Of a stretch of DNA of 64,000 bases, positions 8,789 through 16,177 are shown piece after piece (position 1 is the first letter of the stretch; the number at the start of each line of letters is the position of its first letter). This DNA is from Oscillospiraceae bacterium. Lineage in GTDB: Bacteria > Bacillota > Clostridia > Oscillospirales > Oscillospiraceae. The notes under the pieces are model-generated. The model made no database searches. It worked only from the letters and a program-made list of their open reading frames with translations, and was not told the origin of the DNA. The stretch lies in assembly GCA_009780435.1 (NCBI GenBank), contig WRAB01000009.1, forward strand, positions 1 to 64,000. The letters are read 5' to 3'. A program made the translations under genes and the position numbers.

Positions 8789-8871
8789 TTGTAGTGTTTC
8801 ATTCCCTTCCATTTGTTTCGCAGCGTTTGGCCATGCAAACGTTACGGTTGACATAAAGTTGTTATGCTTCT

Positions 8872-8900
8872 ATTATACGTTTATTACATATTTCAACTAC
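8872..8900 (-). promoter_or_regulatory. Pilus operon promoter, weak -35
   Basis: A perfect -10 TATAAT (8872-8877) is preceded at 17 bases by GTAGTT, a poor -35. Immediately upstream is the 12-base dyad ACCC-AAAA-GGGT (8901-8912). A strong -10, a weak -35 and an adjoining dyad suggest an activator-dependent promoter. The MalT-like regulator encoded just upstream is the obvious candidate. Confidence 0.6.
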
Positions 8901-8930
8901 ACCCAAAAGGGTAAAAATCAGACAAAAACC

Positions 8931-8975
8931 ACAAAAAAATCCCTTTCAATCTATCTCCTTAGATTGAAAGGGATT
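8931..8975 (-). terminator. Terminator of the LuxR-family regulator gene
   Basis: A 16-bp perfect stem (AATCCCTTTCAATCTA and complement) with a 6-base loop is followed in the minus direction by seven Ts. It separates the regulator transcript from the pilus operon. Confidence 0.9.
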
Positions 8976-9002
8976 TTCAGTGTCAGATCGGCCGATGTAA
9001 CG

Positions 9003-11588
9003 CTATTCAATTAACTTTTTCTCCAGCGCAATCCGGACAGCGTCCACGTTGTTTTGTGCGTCCAGTTTGATGTATATAGATTGCAGCGCCTTCTTTACCG
9101 TGTTGATGGACAGATGCCGATTTACCGCTATCTCCTCCCGGGAGAGACCTTGATAGAGATCGAGTAACACCTCGCGCTCCCGCTCCGACAGGGCCACGGA
9201 TTCTTTCGTGTCCGCTCTGTCTTGAAACGCATTTGCAACAACTGCAACTTTCTTCGCATAAATAGAGGCCTTGCGGTCAATGGTCTTCAGCCAATCCGCC
9301 GGTATGCCGCAGTCTGCCTGCCGCAATGCGGTGACAATCAGGGGGTGTAACTCTTTTCCAAGTTCCATAAAAAACAGTTCAAAAACACCCTGAAAAGACA
9401 GCCGGTATGCCTTTTCAAACTCCGCCATTGCACCCGGAATGTCACCGGTGTGTATTTGCGCCACTGCCGTCAGCAAGGAAAATCTCACTTCTCCAAACAA
9501 GAACCGTTCCTCCGGCTCTCTCGGATAAGAATTCGATAAAATCGTAAGCGCCTGGTGATATTTCTGGGCAGTGATATAATACAAAGCACTCACATACAGC
9601 TCTCTTGCGGGAATGCGGATCTCAGACGCCGTCTCTGCCTCATCCATGACAAACCACCGGGGAACCAGTTCGAGCCGCCCGATTTTCGCATAGAATACCC
9701 CGGTGTATACATCGTGATACAACTGGCGGTTCCAGAAATCTGGGTTGTCCAAATGCATGCGCAATTGTTTGAGCAGTTCTTTTGCCAGGGCTGCGTTTCC
9801 TTCCTGCACTGCAATCCGGAGCAGATATTTCTCCGCCATGGCCTCAATGCTGTACTGCTCTTTCTCCCGTGCCTTTCGGATTGCGTTGTAGGCATGCTTT
9901 CGTGCGAGATCAGGTTGATTTTTAAAAAATGCGATCTCACAGGCCACCAATTCCGCATAACCGGCATAAATCTGATACGGCGTCTCCTCCGTGTACAACT
10001 CCGTTTGCCTTGCGGCCTCCAGAAATTGATCGAACTCCGTCAGGTCCGCCCCCTCTCCCACCAGACAGGCAAAGGAGCGGACGTCGGCATTGATAAACGA
10101 CTTGCTCACTTTTGCCGGCGGAATGGACGAGCGTTTAAAGTACTCCACTGATTTCTTTAAATGCATCGGAGAATTGTATGTGTGGGTAACCGTGCAGGTA
10201 TACATATCGATATACGCCAGATTGCTGTAAGACATATGGAGAAATAGGATCGCAAGCGGCGTATCCATGTGCTCCCATTCCCGGATGACAGCGTGGGCCC
10301 GTACTTGCGCCTCTTCGTATCGGTCTGCTCCGGTAAGCAGTATGGGGATGAAACAATTTTTTAAAAATAATACGTGGGGATCGGTTTCCGCTCCATTCTC
10401 CGGGTCCAGGTCTTCTAAAATACGCAAAAAGTATTCACTGGTATCACGGGACAGTTTAAACGGATAGGCGAGAAGGGTTTGAACCATGCGCTCAAACTGG
10501 TTCGACTTTGCGTAATAGTGTAGGGCGTCCATATAGAAGCCATTTTCAAAACACCACCGGGCCGCCTGTTCATACGTCTCCTGCTTTTCCTTATTCGATA
10601 AAATATGCTGCTTGCCCTGCAAAAATTCCAAATAGAGCGGATGGATTCTAATGTCATTGGTAAAACTGTCGAACCATATAAATGACGTAAGTCCCAGCGC
10701 AGTTTGCAAAAAATCCGTATCGGCAGAGAATTCTTGTAGCGATATAACAGGCAAATCGGACAACAGAGATATCTGAACCAGTGTCTTTTGTATGTTTTCT
10801 GAAAACCCATCCCACGCCTCGATTTCTAACAGTTTGGAGATGTTTTGCCGCACAGTGTCAAGTGCGTATTTAAAATTATTCGGTATTCTTTTCAGTATAG
10901 CGGAACACATATTGATCGCCAGCGCCCAGCCCTTTGTCGCATCCATCAACTGTGAAATATCCTGTGCGGAAAGCGGGATTCTGTGCAGTTGGAAAAATGT
11001 CCCAGTCTCCGCAGCCGTAAAGCGCAACGCATCTTCCGTTATCACACTGATACTGCCCTTAGAGCGCAGGGAGACGACATTGAGCTCGGGCTCTGTTCGG
11101 GAGAGGATAATCACACAGGCGCCGGGAATCTGCAGATGGGCACAGCGCTCCGCAAAGAGAAGCGCCTCTTTAGAGTGGATTAAATGAAAATCATCGAGTA
11201 CGAGAACTGTTTTATGTGAGCGGTGTTCCCCATTTCTTATAAGTTCGGCGAATTGCTTGAACCGGGCCAGAGTCTCCGGGAAACCGAGTTCACGTAGTTT
11301 AGCAGCCAGATCCGGATTGTCACTAGAGATGCTGTGTGTAACGTTTTCCCAATAGCGGGGGCCCATATTGTCGCTTTCGGTCAATTGTATCCACCGGACA
11401 ACGGCGTCTTGCCGCTGTTCGATATAATGGCGCACCGCCCGGGTCTTTCCATAGCCAGCGCCGGCAATGACATAGACCAGCTTGCAGCGGGTCGCCTGGT
11501 CCAATATGTCATCCAGGCGGGAACGGGGCATGTCCTGTGCGCTCAGATTTGAGTTGCAAATGCCGGATTCATTCGAGTCATTTCTCAT
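9003..11588 (-). CDS. MalT-like (LuxR family) ATP-dependent transcriptional regulator
   Basis: Regulator of 861 residues in the MalT/LAL layout: an N-terminal NTPase with Walker A (AGAGYGKTRAV, about 43-52) and Walker B (VLVLDDFHLI, about 130-138), a long helical TPR-like sensor region, and a C-terminal LuxR-type helix-turn-helix (LSEREREVLLDL ... SINTVKKALQSIY, about 795-861). Such proteins activate transcription after an inducer binds the sensor region. Of GTG 11597 and ATG 11588 I prefer the ATG, because GGGGTG lies 6 bases before it. It is encoded immediately upstream of and parallel to the pilus operon, with its own terminator, so control of the pili is the likely role. The inducer is unknown. 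Confidence 0.85.
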   Translation of the reverse strand: MRNDSNESGICNSNLSAQDMPRSRLDDILDQATRCKLVYVIAGAGYGKTRAVRHYIEQRQDAVVRWIQLTESDNMGPRYWENVTHSISSDNPDLAAKLRELGFPETLARFKQFAELIRNGEHRSHKTVLVLDDFHLIHSKEALLFAERCAHLQIPGACVIILSRTEPELNVVSLRSKGSISVITEDALRFTAAETGTFFQLHRIPLSAQDISQLMDATKGWALAINMCSAILKRIPNNFKYALDTVRQNISKLLEIEAWDGFSENIQKTLVQISLLSDLPVISLQEFSADTDFLQTALGLTSFIWFDSFTNDIRIHPLYLEFLQGKQHILSNKEKQETYEQAARWCFENGFYMDALHYYAKSNQFERMVQTLLAYPFKLSRDTSEYFLRILEDLDPENGAETDPHVLFLKNCFIPILLTGADRYEEAQVRAHAVIREWEHMDTPLAILFLHMSYSNLAYIDMYTCTVTHTYNSPMHLKKSVEYFKRSSIPPAKVSKSFINADVRSFACLVGEGADLTEFDQFLEAARQTELYTEETPYQIYAGYAELVACEIAFFKNQPDLARKHAYNAIRKAREKEQYSIEAMAEKYLLRIAVQEGNAALAKELLKQLRMHLDNPDFWNRQLYHDVYTGVFYAKIGRLELVPRWFVMDEAETASEIRIPARELYVSALYYITAQKYHQALTILSNSYPREPEERFLFGEVRFSLLTAVAQIHTGDIPGAMAEFEKAYRLSFQGVFELFFMELGKELHPLIVTALRQADCGIPADWLKTIDRKASIYAKKVAVVANAFQDRADTKESVALSEREREVLLDLYQGLSREEIAVNRHLSINTVKKALQSIYIKLDAQNNVDAVRIALEKKLIE

Positions 11589-11790
11589 ACATATCACCCC
11601 GCCTACTTTTTATTATCTAAAATTAATCCGCTATCGTATATGTAGTATATCAAATAAATCACCTGCAAATCAACGCTGTTTTGCGCTTCCTGCAAATTTT
11701 TCCGAGAAATTCCTCAAAACTCTTGGCCGCCAAGGGCGGCGGAATCACGGCTCCTGGCGGAGATCGTCTGCACCGGCGGATTCTCCTGCA

Positions 11791-11833
11791 ATGTATGACT
11801 ATCTGCAATGGGGCGGGCGAACAGTGTTCGCCC
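11791..11833. repeat. Dispersed palindromic repeat (GGGCGAAC-GTTCGCCC type)
   Basis: The sequence starts with a TGTATGACTATCTGCAATGGG-like end and contains GGGCGAAC, a 3-base spacer and GTTCGCCC, an 8-bp perfect palindrome. The same end sequence and a similar palindrome occur in inverted orientation between rbfA and infB. A further palindrome, GCGGCC-AAT-GGCCGC, follows at 11865-11879. It resembles the REP/MITE-like intergenic repeats common in Clostridia genomes. Confidence 0.7.
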
Positions 11834-11879
11834 GCTTCATGACAGCCACATACCGAACAGACGGGCGGCCAATGGCCGC

Positions 11880-12140
11880 TACAAAATGCTGTGCCACCTG
11901 GATAGCGAAACGAACCCCGCCGCATATCCCTTTTGGGATACACGGCGGGGGTTTTCTATATGCGCTTGATTTTGATCTACTCTGCAACTGTCTGTACATA
12001 CCGCGCAAGAATCGTCGTGGCTTCCGCTCTGATGGCAGAGCCCTAGGGCAGCACTACACCTTCGCCCGTGCCTGTAATCAACCCCGTATAGACTGCCCAG
12101 GCCAGGGCGTCTTGCGCCCAGGTTCCGGTATCCCCCGCAT
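11880..12140 (-). repeat. Copy A of a 261-bp inverted repeat: SLH 3' end plus terminator
   Basis: This stretch closely matches the reverse complement of 39255-39515. It covers the last part of an SLH-domain coding sequence, the downstream spacer and the terminator palindrome. The equal length with only scattered differences points to an SLH gene family whose 3' modules share recent ancestry. Confidence 0.8.
11915..11950. terminator. Terminator-like palindrome downstream of the SLH remnant
   Basis: CCCCGCCG and TATCCC pair with GGGATA and CGGCGGGG around a TTTT loop. GTTTTCTATA follows on the plus strand. It is the same hairpin that follows the intact SLH gene near 39.45 kb. Confidence 0.6.
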
Positions 12141-12303
12141 CGAGGAATTGCGGCGTGAAGCGGGGAGAGGGGGGCGGCTCTGTACTTGGTAGAGCGATCC
12201 AAGTAAAATCAAGGTTAACGACATCTACACCAGATGCAGCAGTTACAAAAAACTCATTGTTGGGTTCTTCCGAGATGATTAAAGGCCTTCCTGCTGTAAA
12301 GTT
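11977..12303 (-). pseudogene. Broken SLH-domain surface protein gene
   Basis: The frame is a paralogue of the intact SLH protein gene at 38.4-39.4 kb. It keeps a piece of the pre-SLH region (FTWIALPSTEPPPSPRF), then jumps directly into the last SLH domain (DTGTWAQDALAWA), so about two SLH domains are deleted. A TGG to TAG change at 12043-12045 interrupts it where the paralogue has VVLPWGSA. Past this stop the frame continues as GSAIRAEATTILARYVQ to a normal stop. The 5' part is missing altogether, ending against a truncated LytTR gene on the other strand. It cannot make a working anchor. Confidence 0.8.
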
Positions 12304-12325
12304 TGTAGCAAATCTTCTTTTGCAC

Positions 12326-12535
12326 AAGGCAAACTGCGAACTAGAATTTCGCGGGATAATCAACGATGTCTCCAATCTTGGTCTGCCGTTTTTTCGGTGT
12401 CATCAATCTTTTATTGTGAATTTGAACCATATACAGCGTGTGGACACATTTAATCGTGAGGTCCAAATGGTGAGCGGCGCAATTGTCCCAGTTTCCAGAC
12501 GAAAGATGGCGGAGATGTTGCGCTGTATGGGGTAA
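12326..12535 (+). pseudogene. 3' half of a LytTR-domain response regulator gene
   Basis: The frame ends in a typical second half of a LytTR DNA-binding domain: FFRCHQSFIVNLNHI, a variable strand, then VPVSRRKMAEML. The receiver domain and the first strands of the LytTR domain are absent, and the upstream frame is antisense SLH sequence. It has its own good terminator behind it, so it is the real tail of a once complete regulator gene. It was cut at nearly the same base as the opposing SLH remnant, so one rearrangement may have truncated both. Confidence 0.75.
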
Positions 12536-12565
12536 AATACAATTCAATTCCGACCAGTAAAAATA

Positions 12566-12603
12566 GTCTTACAGCAGTTCAACACTGTAAGACTGTTTTT
12601 TAC
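12566..12603 (+). terminator. Terminator behind the LytTR remnant
   Basis: A perfect 10-bp stem (AGTCTTACAG/CTGTAAGACT) is followed by GTTTTTTAC on the plus strand. On the minus strand ATTTTTAC follows the stem, so it can also stop the converging DNA-repair operon. Confidence 0.85.
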
Positions 12604-12618
12604 TTTTTTACCGCACCC

Positions 12619-13368
12619 TCACTCCATAAACTCCGTCATATGCGCCCAATACCGCTTTGGCATGTTCCCCATCCGCAACTTCGGATTACTCCTGCCCTCT
12701 ATGGCGATTGTGTTGTAAAACCGCTTCCACAACGCCCTATATTGTTTTTCTTCCGCATCAGCTTCCGGGAGTTCAAATCCCTCTAGCGGAATCAGGCGCT
12801 TTTCTCCGTTTTGATAGACAAATGCGACTTTATGGGTCTTATCATAGATCAAAAATTGTTCACTGGGGAATCTGTCGCAAAAATGAGGAGATGTCATGGG
12901 GAGCACAAAATTTTTTGGCTCAATGATCGCCACTAAAACCCCGTTGTATTCGGAAAAACGCAAGAATTCTTTATAAAAATGGCTCTCACTCGCTACGTTT
13001 TGCGCCGTTTTCGTAATGGCCCGCACGGTGTCATGGGCCAGCATATTTGTGACCCTGGGGCCGATTTTATAGCCCATGCGCAAAAAGTTGAGGATCGTCA
13101 CCTCCCGCTCTGCCATGTGGGAAAAATAGCACAGCCGCACGAGGCGCAACGCCCCTTTTGAGATGGACTGTCCAATGGAGTATTCCACTTTTTTTGCGGC
13201 GGTGCGATCCGTCACAATTTCTTTCACAGGGAACAGAGTCTCTTGGGCTTCCTCGTAATTGAAAATCATAGACGGCAGCTCCTTTTGATAGTAGCTCTCA
13301 TAGACACAACACAAGAGTCCCTCAAAGGAGCCGTCGTATAGATAGGCTATATCTGTCCTGTAAGGCAT
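12619..13368 (-). CDS. TIGR03915/DUF4130 family DNA-metabolism protein
   Basis: Protein of 249 residues matching the DUF4130 family, which is almost always encoded beside the radical SAM protein found here just upstream. It begins with the typical YLYDGSFEGLLCCVYESY and ends with WKRFYNTIAIEGRSNPKLRMGNMPKRYW. The family is related to uracil-DNA-glycosylase-like repair proteins and is predicted to act on damaged or modified DNA. The substrate is not established. It overlaps the radical SAM gene by 22 bases, implying coupled translation, and belongs to the three-gene operon led by a LexA-like repressor. Confidence 0.85.
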   Translation of the reverse strand: MPYRTDIAYLYDGSFEGLLCCVYESYYQKELPSMIFNYEEAQETLFPVKEIVTDRTAAKKVEYSIGQSISKGALRLVRLCYFSHMAEREVTILNFLRMGYKIGPRVTNMLAHDTVRAITKTAQNVASESHFYKEFLRFSEYNGVLVAIIEPKNFVLPMTSPHFCDRFPSEQFLIYDKTHKVAFVYQNGEKRLIPLEGFELPEADAEEKQYRALWKRFYNTIAIEGRSNPKLRMGNMPKRYWAHMTEFME

Positions 13369-14651
13369 TTTACCAAATCCTCTTTCGTGCTGTCGGTATG
13401 ATCAAACAGCGAGAACTGTTCCATAGGGGGCTGCGCCAATGCCGCCCCCTGTTCGGATAAGAGCCCCCGCAAAACGGCCTCTGGATTGCTTGGAAGCCCC
13501 AGCGCCGTCTTGCCCCGGCAGGTGATAAAATACTGGGCCCGCTTTAAGACCACGCCCATCTTTTTTAAATCGGGGAAATCCAGCGACCCCATCCGCCGGG
13601 CCCGTATGATTTTCTTTGCACCGATTACCCCCAGTCCCGGCACCCGGAGCAGGGTCTCGTAGGGAGCTGTGTTGACCTCCACGGGGAAGAAATCATAGTG
13701 ATTTAACGCCCAGTTGCACTTGGGATCAATGAGCGGATTGAAATTTGGATTTTTCTCATCTAGGAGTTCCGTGGCGTCGAACTGATAGAACCGGAGCAAC
13801 CAGTCCGCCTGATATAGCCGGTGCTCCCGCAGGAGTTGCGGCTTGGTGTCTAGGGATGGCAAATTGCGCCCTGTCATAACGGGCATATAGGCGGAGTAGA
13901 ATACCCGTTTCAGTTCGTATTTCTTATACAATGCGGCAGATAGATTGATAATCTGATAATCTGTCTCCGGTGTCGCCCCGACGATCATCTGTGTGCTCTG
14001 CCCTGCCGGGACAAATCGTGGGGTGTTTCTGTATTTCGCCAGGTCTGTCCGATTTTCATGGATTCCCGTCTTGATCCGCCCCATGGGCACCAAAATGCTC
14101 TCCCGGCTCTTGTCCGGCGCTAACAGTTTCAGGCTGTCGTGGGAGGGCAGCTCCAGATTGACGCTCATCCGGTCTGCTAAAAGTCCTAAGGCGGTGAGGA
14201 GTTTATCATCCGCCCCCGGTATGGCTTTTACATGGATATATCCCCGGAAACGATAAGTATTGCGAATCAATGACAAGACCTCAATCATCTGCTCACAGGT
14301 ATAATCCGGGTTTCGCACAACGGCGGAACTTAAAAAGAGCCCCTCGATATAGTTGCGCCTATAGAACTGGATCATCAGTTCCGCCAGTTCACGGGGCTCA
14401 AAGGTCGCCCGTGGGACGTCGTTTGATTTTCGATTGACACAATAGCTACAATCGTATACACACGCATTGCTCATCAACACTTTCAACAGGGCAATACATC
14501 TGCCATCCGCCGAAAAGCTATGACAGATTCCGCAGGCGGCCGCATTTCCGATAGAGCCCGGCGCACCTTTGCGATCCACACCGGAAGAGGTGCAGGCCAC
14601 GTCATATTTGGCGGCATCAGTTAATATTGTTAATTTTTCTAAGATATCCAT
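13347..14651 (-). CDS. Putative DNA modification/repair radical SAM protein
   Basis: Radical SAM enzyme of 434 residues of the TIGR03916 type. The [4Fe-4S] cysteines are in CVYDCSYC (64, 68, 71 from this start). The C-terminal region carries a helix-hairpin-helix DNA-binding motif (LLRVPGLGVIGAKKI). An additional N-terminal Cys cluster (CGICHSF) is present, as usual in the family. The frame is open to a TTG at 14684 that overlaps the repressor stop. I prefer the ATG because it has a GGATG site 5 bases upstream and gives the conserved N-terminus MDILEKL. Its neighbour is its usual DUF4130 partner. The chemistry is unknown. Confidence 0.85.
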   Translation of the reverse strand: MDILEKLTILTDAAKYDVACTSSGVDRKGAPGSIGNAAACGICHSFSADGRCIALLKVLMSNACVYDCSYCVNRKSNDVPRATFEPRELAELMIQFYRRNYIEGLFLSSAVVRNPDYTCEQMIEVLSLIRNTYRFRGYIHVKAIPGADDKLLTALGLLADRMSVNLELPSHDSLKLLAPDKSRESILVPMGRIKTGIHENRTDLAKYRNTPRFVPAGQSTQMIVGATPETDYQIINLSAALYKKYELKRVFYSAYMPVMTGRNLPSLDTKPQLLREHRLYQADWLLRFYQFDATELLDEKNPNFNPLIDPKCNWALNHYDFFPVEVNTAPYETLLRVPGLGVIGAKKIIRARRMGSLDFPDLKKMGVVLKRAQYFITCRGKTALGLPSNPEAVLRGLLSEQGAALAQPPMEQFSLFDHTDSTKEDLVKCLTGQI

Positions 14652-14680
14652 CTTGGCATCCTTTTTCAAATATAAAAAAC

Positions 14681-15241
14681 TCAACCGACAACTTTTCCAA
14701 ATATCCTGACATCGTCATACTCGCAAATGGGGATCGGTTCGTAGCTGCTGTTCAAGGAGATCAGGCATCCGCGCCCGAGTTTTTTCAGGTAGACATCATT
14801 GTTGAAGCAAAAAATACCAATCTCCCCCTCGTCCAGTGTCGGTTGTTCGTGGACGAAGATGATTTGTTGGTCTACAAAGCGTGGCATCATACTGTCGCCG
14901 CTCACTCTGACTGCGTAATCGGCTGTGTCCGGCACTGTATTGTCAACTTCGATCATCTCGTGGGCGCCATCATCCAGGTAATTGCCAATCCCGGCGGAGA
15001 CCGGCGTGTCGTATACGCGCAGAAGCCTTTTTCCAGCAAAGGTCTGGCGTATATCCATGACACGACAAATATCGCAGATGGCAAGAAACGTCTCAACGGT
15101 GGGCTTGGATGCACCGGTCTCCCATTTGCCGATGGTATACGCCTTGACATCAATCCCCTTTTGGCGCAACAGTTGGACCAATTGCATCCGCGATAGGTTT
15201 GCAGCCTCCCGAACCTCCAGTAATTTCTTTCCCAAGTTCAT
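14681..15241 (-). CDS. LexA/CI-like XRE repressor with S24 autoprotease domain
   Basis: A 186-residue repressor. An N-terminal XRE helix-turn-helix (about 1-60, with VKAYTIGKWETGASKP as recognition region) is joined to a peptidase S24 domain with nucleophile Ser117 (SGDSMMP) and Lys153 (VYLKKL). Ala83-Gly84 is a plausible self-cleavage site. Proteins of this kind leave their operators when cleaved under RecA activation. It leads the operon with the radical SAM repair protein and the DUF4130 protein, so damage-induced control of these genes is likely. The ribosome site GGAGGTGACAAC fixes the start. The upstream region holds repeated GCAA/TTGC elements that may be its operator. Confidence 0.85.
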   Translation of the reverse strand: MNLGKKLLEVREAANLSRMQLVQLLRQKGIDVKAYTIGKWETGASKPTVETFLAICDICRVMDIRQTFAGKRLLRVYDTPVSAGIGNYLDDGAHEMIEVDNTVPDTADYAVRVSGDSMMPRFVDQQIIFVHEQPTLDEGEIGIFCFNNDVYLKKLGRGCLISLNSSYEPIPICEYDDVRIFGKVVG

Positions 15242-15297
15242 GTTGTCACCTCCGCTTTTTTCATTATACACAAAGGCTTCGCAAAACACAAGCATAA

Positions 15298-15345
15298 ATC
15301 GCAAATATTGCGCAATAAATGCGAAATCAACGCAATTTTTGCGCT
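15298..15345 (-). promoter_or_regulatory. Candidate operator of the S24 repressor
   Basis: Upstream of the repressor gene the sequence repeats GCAA and TTGC motifs, including the perfect 10-base palindrome ATTGCGCAAT near 15308-15317 and further TGCG/CGCA blocks spaced over about 40 bases. A dyad-rich block directly upstream of a CI/LexA-like gene is where an autoregulatory operator is expected. A matching promoter is not clear. Confidence 0.4.
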
Positions 15346-15360
15346 TCTTGCTCGAGTCAA

Positions 15361-15390
15361 AAGGCCGTCGATTACAAATCGACGGCCTTT
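15361..15390 (-). terminator. Terminator of the CDP-alcohol phosphatidyltransferase gene
   Basis: An 11-bp stem (GGCCGTCGATT and complement) with a 3-base loop is flanked by AAAA and TTTT, so it can work in both directions. It lies 30 bases behind the minus-strand stop codon. Confidence 0.75.
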
Positions 15391-15420
15391 TGGTATATCC
15401 AAAAAAACGCTGTATAAGGC

Positions 15421-16011
15421 TTATTTCACAATTGTTTCTCTATATTCTCTGTTGACCCGATTGATCTCCCAGAAGCCTCTTATATTCTTGTTGGGGTAGT
15501 CGAGCATACTGATGATCACCATTTCTTCGATGGTTATGACAAACACGGCCACCAATAAAAATACGATATAGCCGTTTACCGCCGCGTGTCCGCCGAAAAT
15601 GAAGTACAAAATAGCACCGATGAACAGCAGCATTGCCAATATTTTGTTTGAGATGGTATGTAAGAAAAATACTTTACGATGTTTGATAATGCCGGGTACT
15701 GCGGACAACAATTTGAATCCAAGAGCAGCTAGAATCGCGTACCATAGCCACGGCCACAGATGCATGGCGGGCATGATGAAGAAAACTGTGACAATCACCA
15801 TAAGCATATCCGCAAGGCTGTCAAGTTCCGCGCCGAGTTCGCTGTGTGCGTCTTTAATGCTGCGCGCCAGGGCTCCGTCAATCATGTCGGTCCCCCCGGC
15901 GAGGAGAAATATAATGATACTCGCCGGGGTGAGGGGCGGGATGAAGATCAGGGAGATAACCAGAACAACCCTCGATAAGGTGATAGCGTTTGGCAGATAT
16001 TTCAGTTTCAT
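15421..16011 (-). CDS. CDP-alcohol phosphatidyltransferase (PgsA-like)
   Basis: Integral membrane enzyme of 196 residues that joins a CDP-activated lipid to an alcohol. The signature DG-x2-AR-x8-G-x3-D-x3-D is present as DGALARSIKDAHSELGAELD followed by SLAD (about 45-68). About five hydrophobic segments follow. The length and signature fit phosphatidylglycerophosphate synthase-like proteins, but the alcohol substrate cannot be read from the sequence. Ribosome site AGGAAG 6 bases before the ATG. It is divergent from the acyltransferase gene, so two phospholipid genes share one intergenic region. Confidence 0.8.
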   Translation of the reverse strand: MKLKYLPNAITLSRVVLVISLIFIPPLTPASIIIFLLAGGTDMIDGALARSIKDAHSELGAELDSLADMLMVIVTVFFIMPAMHLWPWLWYAILAALGFKLLSAVPGIIKHRKVFFLHTISNKILAMLLFIGAILYFIFGGHAAVNGYIVFLLVAVFVITIEEMVIISMLDYPNKNIRGFWEINRVNREYRETIVK

Positions 16012-16118
16012 CGTTTTCTTCCTTTGGTTTATGTTTTTTACGTCCGCCTAATCGGCTATGATTGTATCTCTTTTTGGTCAAAAAATCAACCCTAGCCGGC
16101 ACGTTACTTTTGCCGCCG

Positions 16119-16147
16119 TTGACGAAAGTATACAGAAGCCTTATAAT
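16119..16147 (+). promoter_or_regulatory. Sigma-A promoter of the acyltransferase gene
   Basis: -35 TTGACG and -10 TATAAT with a 17-base spacer, followed 31 bases later by the ATG with GGAGG. Confidence 0.85.
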
Positions 16148-16177
16148 AAACCAAAGAATATCCCCGGAGGAGACCAG

